Of a stretch of 23,280 nucleotides of DNA, positions 6,374 to 14,883 are shown piece by piece. The stretch covers positions 1 to 23,280 of the forward strand of contig CAYMKL010000109.1 in the NCBI GenBank assembly GCA_964390805.1, written 5' to 3'. The notes beneath the pieces are model-generated. The model ran no database searches, had not been told where the DNA came from, and saw only the letters and a list, made by a program, of their open reading frames with translations. The DNA comes from CAYMKL01 sp964390805. Its GTDB lineage: Bacteria; Chloroflexota; Anaerolineae; VGOG01. The first letter of the stretch is position 1; the number at the start of each line of letters is the position of its first letter. A program made the position numbers and the translations under genes.

Positions 6374-9300
6374 ATGAAGCAACCTGACGCTTGCATTGTT
6401 CGCATCACAAATGCCCAGGGAGAAACTCAGGGCACCGGCTTCCTCGTCTCCACCGATGGCCTGATTGTCACCTGCGCCCACGTGGTGGAGGAGACAGAGC
6501 CGTGTGTTGCCTTTCCTGGCGGCGAGCCGCGCCCGGCCCAGGTAGTGGCCACCGACCAGGCTCACGATGTGGCGATCCTGCAACTCCAAGGCGAATTGCC
6601 CGACAGGGCAAAACCAGCCCGACTTGGGTGCTCTACTGAGGCTTATCACCGCGACTTCTGGAGCCGGGGCTATCGTCCCCTGGGAGAGATGGAGGGCATC
6701 CCCGCCGAAGGGAGGGTGCTGCACGCCGTGAGCGAGTGCCAGGGCGTGGACTACATGCCCTTGATCCTCAAGAGCCAGGACATTCGCAAAGGGATGAGCG
6801 GCGCACCGGTCTACATCCCCGACTGGGACCTGGTGGTGGGGATGATCACCGGCTACTGGGACAGCCTCAAAGCGGGAACAGGCTTTGCCGACCGTGATAC
6901 TGCCTTGGCTATCCCTGTGGAGACCATCGTTGCCCTCTGGCCCGACATCCGTCTCTGGGAGCCGCCCCCTGAGCTGAAGCGACCTCCGCTTGGCGTTCCC
7001 TTCCAGGCCCCACCGATACCGCGCTACTTCGTCCCCCGCCCCGAGGTAAGCAACGACCTCAAAACCCGCCTGCTGGCCGACGAAGTCCCCGCTCCTGGCG
7101 CCCTGGTCGTCAGCGCCGTGCATGGGCTGGGCGGCATCGGCAAGACGACGCTGGTCGCCGCGCTGGCCCACGATTCTGAATTGCAAACCCGCTTCCCCGA
7201 TGGCATCCTGTGGGCCACTCTAGGCCACGAGCCCGAAGTCCTCTCACTCCTTGTCGGCTGGGTTCAGGCCCTTGGCGACTACAACTTTCGCCCCACTGTG
7301 GTTGAGAGTGCAACGAATCACCTGCGCACTTTCCTGCACGATAAAGCCTGTCTGCTGGTGGTGGACGACACCTGGCAGGCTGATCACGTGCGTCCCTTCC
7401 TGGTGGGCGGACCTCGCTGCCGGGTACTCGTCACCACCCGAGACGCAGTGCTGGCCCGCAAGGTGGGCGCCCGTCTCTACGACCTGGACGTGATGACCGA
7501 AGCCCAGGCATTGGCTCTCTTCGAGGCGCGGCTGGGACCGCTGGACGGCTACCGCGGCCAGGCAGTCGCCCTGGCCCGCGAGCTGGGCTACCTGCCCCTG
7601 GCACTGGAACTGGCAACAGCCCAGGTGGAAGCGGGCTACTCCTGGGACGAACTGCTGGATGCCTTCCGCCGGGAGTTGACCGACCTGGCAGCCCTGGACC
7701 TCGACGAGGCGACTTACCGCAACGAGAGCCTGCGTCTCTCCTTTCGTTTCAGTCTGGATCGACTCTCGGACGATGACCGCGACGCCTTCATCTGGCTCGG
7801 CGTTCTGCTCGAAGATGTCGTTCTCAATCCGGCTACGGCGGCCACGCTGTGGGATGAGGCTGAGGCAGAGGCCCGCAAGCGACTCCGTCACCTGCGGGAT
7901 AAGGCCTTGCTCAGGGAAATGGGCACAGATCAGTACTCAGTTCATGACCTGCTGCACGATGAGGCCAGACTGCGCCTGGAAAAGCAGATGTCCTTGCCGC
8001 AGGCCCATGCCAGGCTGCTGGACCGTTACCGGCGGAAGGTGACCTACGGCGGGTGGGACCGCCTGCCGGATGACGGCTACGTTCACGAACATCTGTCCTG
8101 GCACATGGAACAAGCCGGGCAGCCGGAGGCAATCCACGCGCTGCTGCGGCTGGAGACACCGGAAGGGCACAACGTCTGGTACGAGGCCCGTGAAGCATTG
8201 GGCCAGACAGCCGGTTACCAGGATGACGTCCGCCGCGCCTGGCGGTTGGCAGAGGAAGATTTCGCTTCTCGCTCTTCGCCTTTCGCAATTGGTCTTCAAT
8301 GTCGCTACGTCCTCATCATCGCTTCCCTCAACAGCTTGGCTAAGAATGTCCCACCGGCCCTGTTAGTTGCATTGGTGGAAAAGAGTGTATGGCCCCCAGC
8401 TCAGGGGCTGGCCCATGCCCAGCAAATGCCAAACCCGGGGCAGCGAGGGGAGACACTGGCCGGGCTGGCCCCTCACCTCCCGGAATCACTCTTGCAGGAG
8501 GCGCTGATGGCCGCAAGGGCGATCAAAGATGAGAGTGCACGGTGGGAAGCGCTGGCCGGGCTGCTACCCCATCTCCCGGAACCACTCTTGTGGGAGGTAC
8601 TGATGGCCGCAAGGGAGATCGAAGATGAGAGTGCACGGTGCAAAGTGCTGGTCGGGCTGACTCCCCATTTGACGAACCCGGGTCACGCACAGGAAGCGCT
8701 GGCTGCGGCACGAGAGATCCGGGATGCGCGGTATCGATCGATAGCATTGGCCGGGCTGGCTCCCGACATGCCAGAGCCAGAGTCACTATTGCAGGAAGTG
8801 TTGACAGCGATATGGGAGTCTAAAGATGAACCATGGCAGGTGTGTATGTGGCAGGTGCATATGCTTGTCCAGTTGAGTCTCTCTCTGCCAAAGCCTAAGC
8901 AAGAAAACATCCTGTGTGAGGCGCTCATAGCGACGAGGTCGTTACCGACTGAGCGAGGTTTCATTGGAGAAAGCCCCCGAGTGATTGGACTGACCTATCT
9001 GGCTCCCTATCTGCCTGAATCACTCCTCCAGCAGGCACTAGCAATGGTGCAGGTGATTGAGGACGGAGGGTGCCAGGCAGAAGCACTAGATGGGTTGGCT
9101 CCTCACCTATCGGAAGAGCTGCTGCAGGAAGCCCTGGCAGCGGCGCGGGACTTGCCTGACGAACGAGACCCCTATAGAATGAACCCTCAGGCTTTTGCAC
9201 TGGCTCGCCTCGTTCCTCGCCTCGCAGAACTGGGGTATCCCCAGCGGGCATTGACAGTGGCGCAGGATATTGAGGACGGAGTGTACCAGGCAGACGCACT

Positions 9301-11911
9301 AGCTAAGTTGGCTCCCTACCTGTCTGAAGATTTGCTGCAGGAAGCGCTGGCAGCGGCGCGGGACTTGCCTGACGAACAAGACGCGTATGGAACAAACCCT
9401 CAGGGTCGTGCATTGGCTCGACTCATTCCCCGCCTGGCAGAATTGGGGCATCCCCAGAGGGCATTGGCGATGGCGCGGGGTATTGAGGACGAAGTGTATC
9501 AGGCAGAGGCATTAGTTGGGCTGGCTCCCTACCTGTTGGAAGGGCTGCTGCAGGAAGCGCTGGCAGCGGCACGGGATTTGCCTGACGAACAAGACATGTA
9601 TGGAAGAACGCCTCAGCGCCGTGCATTGGCTCGACTCGTTCCCCGCCTGGCAGAATTGGGGCATCCCCAGAGGGCATTGGCAATGGTGCGGGAGTTTGAG
9701 TGGCTCCAGACATCAGCGTTGGCTCAACTGGCTCCCCATTTGCCAGAAGGGTTGCTGCACGAAGCGTTGACGGCGGTGCGGGACATAGAGGAGGCAGGAC
9801 AGCGAGCAAAGACACTGGCTGGATTGGCCCCGTACCTGTCAGAAGCGTTATTGCGGGAAGCGCTGACGACAGTGTATGTGATACAAGATAGCGAGAACCA
9901 AGTAAGAGCACTGAATGAACTAGCATCCCCTCGACTGGCAGAACTAGGATATCCCCGGGAGGCACTGGCAGCGGCACAAGAGGTAGAGGATTCCGAACTA
10001 CGGGCTCAGGTGCTGGCTGGCCTGGTTCCGTACCTATCAGAAGAGTTGCTGCACGAGGCGCTGGCAGCGGCGTGGGAGGTTGAAGATGAACGAGGGCGGG
10101 CGCGCGTCTTGGCCAAGCTGTCCCACCGCCTGGCAGAACTCGGCCACCCACAGAAGGCATTGGCACTGGCGCAGGAGATTGAGGACGTATTATCGCAGGC
10201 GCGGGTATTGGCAGAGCTAGCTCCCTACTTGTCGGAAGGACTGCTGAAGGAAGCGCTAGTGATGGCGCGACAGTTGCCGACGTCCCAGGATTCCACTGGA
10301 AGAATCCCACGGGCGTGTGCGTTGGCACCACTTGCCCTCCGTCTAGTGGAACTCGGCCATCCCCAAGAGGCACTGACAATAGCGGGAGAGATTAAGGACA
10401 AACAGTGGCGGGCAGAGGTATTGGATAAACCTGTCCTCCCTCCATCGGAAAACCGACGGTTAGAGGAGTCAAGGATGTTGAGCCTAGCCGCACATGGCAT
10501 CGAGACCCAGGCAGGCGTATTGTATGCCCTGACCCTCCGCCTAGCGGAGCTGGGGCACCTTCAGGAGGCAATAGCAGCAGCACATGAGATAGTGTACGAA
10601 AGGTGGCAGGCGCACACGTTGGGCAAGTTGGCTCTCAAGCTGGCAGAACTTGGGCATACCCGTATGGCACTAGCAATGGCACGGGAGATTAGGGTCGAAG
10701 CGCCCCGGGCAGAGGCACTAGCTAAACTGGCTCCCTACCTGCCGGAAGTGTTGCTCGAAGAAGCGCTGACAGCGGTGCGTGAGATTGACGATGAGATATT
10801 CCGCGCAATGGCATTCGACATAATGGCTCCTCACTTGCCCGAAGGGTTAGTACGGGCGGCGCTAGCGATAGCGCGGGAATTTGAAAGCGACCAGGACCGA
10901 GCGCATGTGCTGGCTGAGTTAGCTGTCCGACTGGGAGAATTGAATTTCTTAGATATGGCATTGGCAGTGGCGTGTGAGATTGAGGATAAGCAGAGACGAG
11001 CAGCGGAACTGGTCAGGTTGGCTCCACGCCTGCCAGAAGGGTTACTACAGCAAACATTGATGATAGTGCGGGAGGCGAAAGATGGACGATGGCAGACAGA
11101 CGCATTGGTAAAGCTGGCCCACCGACTGGTAGATCTGAATCGTCCGCATGACGCATTGGCGACGGTGCAAGAAATCCGAGATGCAACGGATCGAGCACCA
11201 GCATTGGCCGACCTGTCTGACCGCTTAGCGAAACAGGGCTATCCCCAAGAGGCGCTACTGGCGGCGCGAGAGATTGAAGACGAGAAGACGAGGGCGCGAG
11301 TGCTCTTGGGGCTTTCGCCCCATCTGACAGAAAGATTGCTACAAGAGGTGCTGGTGGCAGCACAGGGGATCGGTGATAGCCGGTGGCAGGCACATGCTCT
11401 GACTGAGCTATCCCACCGCTTGGCAGACCTGGGCCATCCCCAGCAGGCACTGGTATTGGTGCAGGAAATCAACGACGTGGCCAGTAGGATACAGGCGCTA
11501 ACGTATCCGGCACTCAACTTATCGAAGCTACTACAAAGTGAAGCTCTGCACGCGGCGATAGCAGCAACGCGGGACGTGTCGAGCGCGAACAAACGAGCAC
11601 AGGCACTCGTCCCCCTGATTTCCTACCTGCCAGAGGCGCTCGTGGATGCCCTGGCAGCAGTACGGGAGATTGAGCACACAGGAGAGCGGGCTCAGGTGTT
11701 GGACAAGCTAGCTCCCTACCTGGTTCAGGCCTCTCGCGGCGATCTCTATTCTCACTGGTGGGGAATGCTGCCTCGATTGGCCCATCGCACCCGCCAAGAT
11801 ATGTTCGCGGACGTCTGCGCGCTAGCCCCTGTGATTGCTGCCCTGGGTGGGGAGGAAGCCATCGCCGAAACCTGCCGCGCTATCCAAGACGTAGGCCGCT
11901 GGTGGCCGTGA
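6374..11911 (+). CDS. Trypsin-like protease / NB-ARC STAND NTPase / long helical-repeat protein
   Basis: A 1845-residue NLR-like protein. The N-terminal trypsin-like protease has the triad His36 (TCAH), Asp65 (DVAIL) and Ser142 (GMSGAP). An NB-ARC STAND NTPase follows: Walker A GLGGIGKTT (K257), Walker B VVDD (331-332), the LVTTRD sensor, a YLPLAL motif and a VHD motif (523-525). From about 675 to 1780 there are roughly 32-residue helical repeats of the form LAxLAPYLPExLLQEALxAAREIED, alternating with RLAELGHPQxAL units. The end, with GGEEAIAETCRAIQDVGRWWP-like sequence, is a conserved C-terminal cap. Such proteins are predicted sensors: the repeats bind a trigger, the NTPase oligomerises and the protease is activated. 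I used ATG 6374, 10 nt after the previous stop; no strong ribosome binding site is visible. The methyltransferase gene starts 17 nt after its stop. Confidence 0.92.
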   Translation: MKQPDACIVRITNAQGETQGTGFLVSTDGLIVTCAHVVEETEPCVAFPGGEPRPAQVVATDQAHDVAILQLQGELPDRAKPARLGCSTEAYHRDFWSRGYRPLGEMEGIPAEGRVLHAVSECQGVDYMPLILKSQDIRKGMSGAPVYIPDWDLVVGMITGYWDSLKAGTGFADRDTALAIPVETIVALWPDIRLWEPPPELKRPPLGVPFQAPPIPRYFVPRPEVSNDLKTRLLADEVPAPGALVVSAVHGLGGIGKTTLVAALAHDSELQTRFPDGILWATLGHEPEVLSLLVGWVQALGDYNFRPTVVESATNHLRTFLHDKACLLVVDDTWQADHVRPFLVGGPRCRVLVTTRDAVLARKVGARLYDLDVMTEAQALALFEARLGPLDGYRGQAVALARELGYLPLALELATAQVEAGYSWDELLDAFRRELTDLAALDLDEATYRNESLRLSFRFSLDRLSDDDRDAFIWLGVLLEDVVLNPATAATLWDEAEAEARKRLRHLRDKALLREMGTDQYSVHDLLHDEARLRLEKQMSLPQAHARLLDRYRRKVTYGGWDRLPDDGYVHEHLSWHMEQAGQPEAIHALLRLETPEGHNVWYEAREALGQTAGYQDDVRRAWRLAEEDFASRSSPFAIGLQCRYVLIIASLNSLAKNVPPALLVALVEKSVWPPAQGLAHAQQMPNPGQRGETLAGLAPHLPESLLQEALMAARAIKDESARWEALAGLLPHLPEPLLWEVLMAAREIEDESARCKVLVGLTPHLTNPGHAQEALAAAREIRDARYRSIALAGLAPDMPEPESLLQEVLTAIWESKDEPWQVCMWQVHMLVQLSLSLPKPKQENILCEALIATRSLPTERGFIGESPRVIGLTYLAPYLPESLLQQALAMVQVIEDGGCQAEALDGLAPHLSEELLQEALAAARDLPDERDPYRMNPQAFALARLVPRLAELGYPQRALTVAQDIEDGVYQADALAKLAPYLSEDLLQEALAAARDLPDEQDAYGTNPQGRALARLIPRLAELGHPQRALAMARGIEDEVYQAEALVGLAPYLLEGLLQEALAAARDLPDEQDMYGRTPQRRALARLVPRLAELGHPQRALAMVREFEWLQTSALAQLAPHLPEGLLHEALTAVRDIEEAGQRAKTLAGLAPYLSEALLREALTTVYVIQDSENQVRALNELASPRLAELGYPREALAAAQEVEDSELRAQVLAGLVPYLSEELLHEALAAAWEVEDERGRARVLAKLSHRLAELGHPQKALALAQEIEDVLSQARVLAELAPYLSEGLLKEALVMARQLPTSQDSTGRIPRACALAPLALRLVELGHPQEALTIAGEIKDKQWRAEVLDKPVLPPSENRRLEESRMLSLAAHGIETQAGVLYALTLRLAELGHLQEAIAAAHEIVYERWQAHTLGKLALKLAELGHTRMALAMAREIRVEAPRAEALAKLAPYLPEVLLEEALTAVREIDDEIFRAMAFDIMAPHLPEGLVRAALAIAREFESDQDRAHVLAELAVRLGELNFLDMALAVACEIEDKQRRAAELVRLAPRLPEGLLQQTLMIVREAKDGRWQTDALVKLAHRLVDLNRPHDALATVQEIRDATDRAPALADLSDRLAKQGYPQEALLAAREIEDEKTRARVLLGLSPHLTERLLQEVLVAAQGIGDSRWQAHALTELSHRLADLGHPQQALVLVQEINDVASRIQALTYPALNLSKLLQSEALHAAIAATRDVSSANKRAQALVPLISYLPEALVDALAAVREIEHTGERAQVLDKLAPYLVQASRGDLYSHWWGMLPRLAHRTRQDMFADVCALAPVIAALGGEEAIAETCRAIQDVGRWWP
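8400..11720 (+). repeat. Degenerate ~96-bp coding repeats of the sensor domain
   Basis: The protein repeat of about 32 residues corresponds to a ~96-bp DNA periodicity over some 3.3 kb, with insertions that lengthen some units. Most copies are diverged at the DNA level, so this is an old, fast-evolving array, apart from the recent block at 9061-9700. Confidence 0.75.
9061..9700 (+). repeat. Three tandem 213-bp units in the sensor repeats
   Basis: Units begin at 9061, 9274 and 9487 with exact 213-bp spacing (71 residues each). Long stretches are nearly identical, for example the DNA for LLQEALAAARDLPDE and RLAELGHPQRAL. The third unit degrades at its end. The pattern indicates recent duplication within the older repeat array. 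Confidence 0.8.
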
Positions 11912-11928
11912 GAAACGAGGAAGAAACA

Positions 11929-14850
11929 GTGACCACAGACCAACGCCTGATCGAAGACTACCTCCCCATCGAGGCCATTAGCGCCGAGGCCAAGCGGGAG
12001 AAGTCCATCCGTAAGGGGCACATCTCCACGCTGCACCTGTGGTGGGCCAGGCGGCCGCTGGTTGCCTGCCGGGCTGCTGTCTATGGTGCCCTCGTCCCCG
12101 CCCCGGCCACGCCCCGCGCCCGACGCGAACGGGCCAAGTTTGTGGCCGAACTCTGCACGTACCCCGGCCCCGCCGACAAGATCGCCGACGCCCGCCGCCA
12201 CATCCTGGAGGCCCACGCCGCCCGCCTGTCCGAGGAGACGGGCCAGCCGGTGACCCGTGCCGACATCGAGGCAGGCCGCGCCCCGCGACCCCGCGTGCTG
12301 GACATGTTCGCCGGCGGCGGCGCCATCCCCCTGGAGGCGCTCCGCCTGGGCTGCGAGGCCCACGCCCTGGAGCTGAACCCCGTCGCTCACCTCATCGAGC
12401 TGTGCACTCTGGTCTACCCCCAGCAGTACGGCCAGCCCAACCCGAACGCCAAGGGCAGTGGCAAGGATGGCACCTGGGCAGGTCTGGCGAAGGAGGTGGA
12501 GCACTGGGGCAAGTGGGTGCTGAAACGGGTCAAGGCTGAGATCGGCGACCTCTATCCGCCCATTCCCGTGATGAGGGATGAGTCAACGGGTAACGAGGTG
12601 CGAGTGTTTCAGCCCCACTTTGACGCCGTCGGTTTTGAAACACCGCCTGACCACCCGACCACCCGACCATCTGACTATCTGACCCCCGTTGCCTACCTGT
12701 GGACCCGCACCGTGCGCTGCAAGAATCCGTCCTGTGGCGCGACCGCCCCCCTGGCCCGCCAGACCTGGCTGTGCAAGAAGAAGACCCGGTACGTGGCGCT
12801 GAAGCCCGAGCTGGATCACCACGAGAAGCGCGTGCGCTACCGAGTGGTGGAGGCTATGACCCAAGATGGGTTGGGCTTCAACCCATCTACTGGCAGCAGG
12901 CGCGGCAACGTGCCCTGCCCCTTCTGCGGCACGGTGGCTGACAGCGCCTACGTCAAGTCCGAAGGGCAGGCCGGGCGCATCGGCACGCAGCCCATGGCCG
13001 TGGTCTGCACTCGCAAAGGGGAGCGGGGCAAGGTGTACATCTCCGCCGACGACCTGAGCCCGACCCTGCTGCCCGACGACGAGGCCATCCACCGGCGCAT
13101 TGAGGCCCTGTGCGCCGAGACGGGGTTGATGGTTCCAGATGAGCCCTTGCCGCTGGTGGACGCCAGAGGTGCTTTCTTTGTCAAGCTCTACGGCTTCGAG
13201 CATTGGCGCGACCTTCTCACCCCCCGCCAAATGCTGGCCTTGCTGTCCTTTACCAAGTACGTCCGTGCCGCCCGCGCCGAAATGCTGCGTCGAAGCTATG
13301 ACGAGGCACGAGCAAAGGCTGTAGTAGCGTATCTGGGGTTGTGGGTAGATCGCGTCGCAGACTACGGTTCTGCACAGTGTACATGGAAGCCTGCTGGTGA
13401 GTTCGTTGCAAGTAGCTTTGGCCGGCAAGCGTTACCGATGGTCTGGGATTTCACCGAGGTCAACTCTTTAGGTGATGCTTCGGGCAACGCCAAGTCAGCT
13501 TTGGATTGGATCACTGCCGTCATTCGCAGTAACAGTAACCTTGGGGTGGCCGGCCAAGTATGGCGTGGATCAGCCACTGAGGTGCCCTTTGAGGTCAGCT
13601 TCTTTGACGCCATTGTCACTGATCCACCATACTATGACAACGTTCCCTATTCAGATCTTTCAGATTTCTTCTATGTCTGGCTCAAGCAGAGCATTGGCTT
13701 CCTCTACCCCGAACACTTTTCATCACTAGTTACACCCAAGAAGAAAGAAGCGATTATGGATGCTGGCCGACACCGACGAGATAGGGAAGCGGCCAAGGAC
13801 TTCTATGAACAGATGATGGCTCGGGCCTTCGCGGAGGCGGGCCGTGTGCTCAAGCCGGGTGCACCGCTTGTCATCGTTTATGCTCACAAGACGACGATGG
13901 GCTGGGCTGCCTTGGTAGACGCTTTGCGCGTGGCCGGCTTCACCGTCACCGAAGCCTGGCCATTAGACACCGAGCGACCGGGTCGAGTCCGCGAATTGGC
14001 TTCTGCTGCCCTTGCCTCCAGCATCTTCCTCGTCGCCCGCCGCCGCGAGGGGGACAGCACCGGGGCCTACGAGACCCAGGTCCGTCCCGAACTGGAAGCC
14101 ATCGTCCGCGAGCGGGTGGACACTCTTTGGGGTCAGGGCGTCTCTGGCGCTGACTTGGTGATCGCCGCCGTGGGCGCTGGCTTGCGCGCCTTTACCCGCT
14201 TCGCCCGCGTGGAGTACGCCAATGGCGAGCCAGTCCCCGCTGACACCTTCCTGGCCGAGGTCGAGGGGGTGGTGCTGGAGACGCTCTTGGAGAAGCTTTT
14301 CGGCGTGCCCCGCGCTGGGGTGGCCGGCGTGGACGCCGACACCCGCTTCTACGTCCTTTGGCGCTATACCTACCGCGCCGCAACCATTGACGCCGGCGAG
14401 GCCATCGTCTTTGCTTATCCCCAGGGCGTCGAGCTGGACGGGTCCCGCGGGCTCGCCGCCGGCGTCCGCGCCCTGGTGGAGAAGCAGCGGGGCAAGTATC
14501 GCCTGCGCGACTTCACCGAGCGGGGCGAGGATGACGACCTAGGACTCCCCTCTCCCAGAGTTGGGAGAGGGGCCGGGGGTGAGGGCCCTGCACCACTGAT
14601 TGACGTGCTGCATCGCACGCTATGGCTTATGGAGAACCGCCCGGCACTCCTGGGCGACTTTCTAGACCAGGCCCTGGTCGGGCGGGCGGAGCAGTTGCGA
14701 CTGGTGGCCCAGACATTGGCCGGGCCGGCCCTGTCCGGCGAGGAAGCGCGGCTGACCACTTCTCGTGGTGCTGAGGCCGCCGCCCTGCGCAAGCTCACCC
14801 AGAACTGGCGCAGCCTGGTGGAGGAGAATCTGTTCCGTCAGCGAGGATAA
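11929..14850 (+). CDS. DUF1156-type DNA methyltransferase (adenine-specific predicted)
   Basis: A 973-residue SAM-dependent DNA methyltransferase. The start with RLIEDYLPIEAISAEAKREK and STLHLWWARRPL is the DUF1156 N-terminus. The SAM-binding motif is DMFAGGG (125-131) and the catalytic motif is DPPYYDN (565-571), which fits N6-adenine or N4-cytosine methylation. Between them lie Cys pairs (C264/C269 and C330/C333) that suggest zinc ribbons, probably part of target recognition. I chose GTG 11929 because GAGG lies 8 nt upstream and because the protein then begins as the family does; GTG 11908, overlapping the previous stop, is an alternative. It would mark self DNA in a restriction-like system. 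Two low-complexity insertions occur, one at about 12640-12685 and one from a palindromic element at 14547-14572. Confidence 0.92.
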   Translation: MTTDQRLIEDYLPIEAISAEAKREKSIRKGHISTLHLWWARRPLVACRAAVYGALVPAPATPRARRERAKFVAELCTYPGPADKIADARRHILEAHAARLSEETGQPVTRADIEAGRAPRPRVLDMFAGGGAIPLEALRLGCEAHALELNPVAHLIELCTLVYPQQYGQPNPNAKGSGKDGTWAGLAKEVEHWGKWVLKRVKAEIGDLYPPIPVMRDESTGNEVRVFQPHFDAVGFETPPDHPTTRPSDYLTPVAYLWTRTVRCKNPSCGATAPLARQTWLCKKKTRYVALKPELDHHEKRVRYRVVEAMTQDGLGFNPSTGSRRGNVPCPFCGTVADSAYVKSEGQAGRIGTQPMAVVCTRKGERGKVYISADDLSPTLLPDDEAIHRRIEALCAETGLMVPDEPLPLVDARGAFFVKLYGFEHWRDLLTPRQMLALLSFTKYVRAARAEMLRRSYDEARAKAVVAYLGLWVDRVADYGSAQCTWKPAGEFVASSFGRQALPMVWDFTEVNSLGDASGNAKSALDWITAVIRSNSNLGVAGQVWRGSATEVPFEVSFFDAIVTDPPYYDNVPYSDLSDFFYVWLKQSIGFLYPEHFSSLVTPKKKEAIMDAGRHRRDREAAKDFYEQMMARAFAEAGRVLKPGAPLVIVYAHKTTMGWAALVDALRVAGFTVTEAWPLDTERPGRVRELASAALASSIFLVARRREGDSTGAYETQVRPELEAIVRERVDTLWGQGVSGADLVIAAVGAGLRAFTRFARVEYANGEPVPADTFLAEVEGVVLETLLEKLFGVPRAGVAGVDADTRFYVLWRYTYRAATIDAGEAIVFAYPQGVELDGSRGLAAGVRALVEKQRGKYRLRDFTERGEDDDLGLPSPRVGRGAGGEGPAPLIDVLHRTLWLMENRPALLGDFLDQALVGRAEQLRLVAQTLAGPALSGEEARLTTSRGAEAAALRKLTQNWRSLVEENLFRQRG
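14547..14572 (+). repeat. Palindromic interspersed element inside the methyltransferase gene
   Basis: CCCCTCTCCC (14547-14556), a six-base loop, then GGGAGAGGGG (14563-14572): a perfect 10-bp stem, followed by a G-rich tail to about 14586. It is translated in frame as SPRVGRGAGGEG, typical of a REP-like element that has landed in a tolerant loop of the protein. Confidence 0.75.
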
Positions 14851-14883
14851 CACTGAAGTAGTTGGCAAGGAAGGAGTTGCGCG

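Noticed and set aside
9423..10379. Long open frame of 318 codons on the - strand
   Set aside because: It is the antisense shadow of the repetitive sensor array. Its translation is low-complexity and Pro/Leu-rich with the same period as the + strand repeats, and it has no ribosome binding site.
8400..11720. Regular repeats suggestive of CRISPR or minisatellite DNA
   Set aside because: The period is a coding one (about 32 residues), there are no unique spacers, and the frame is continuous.
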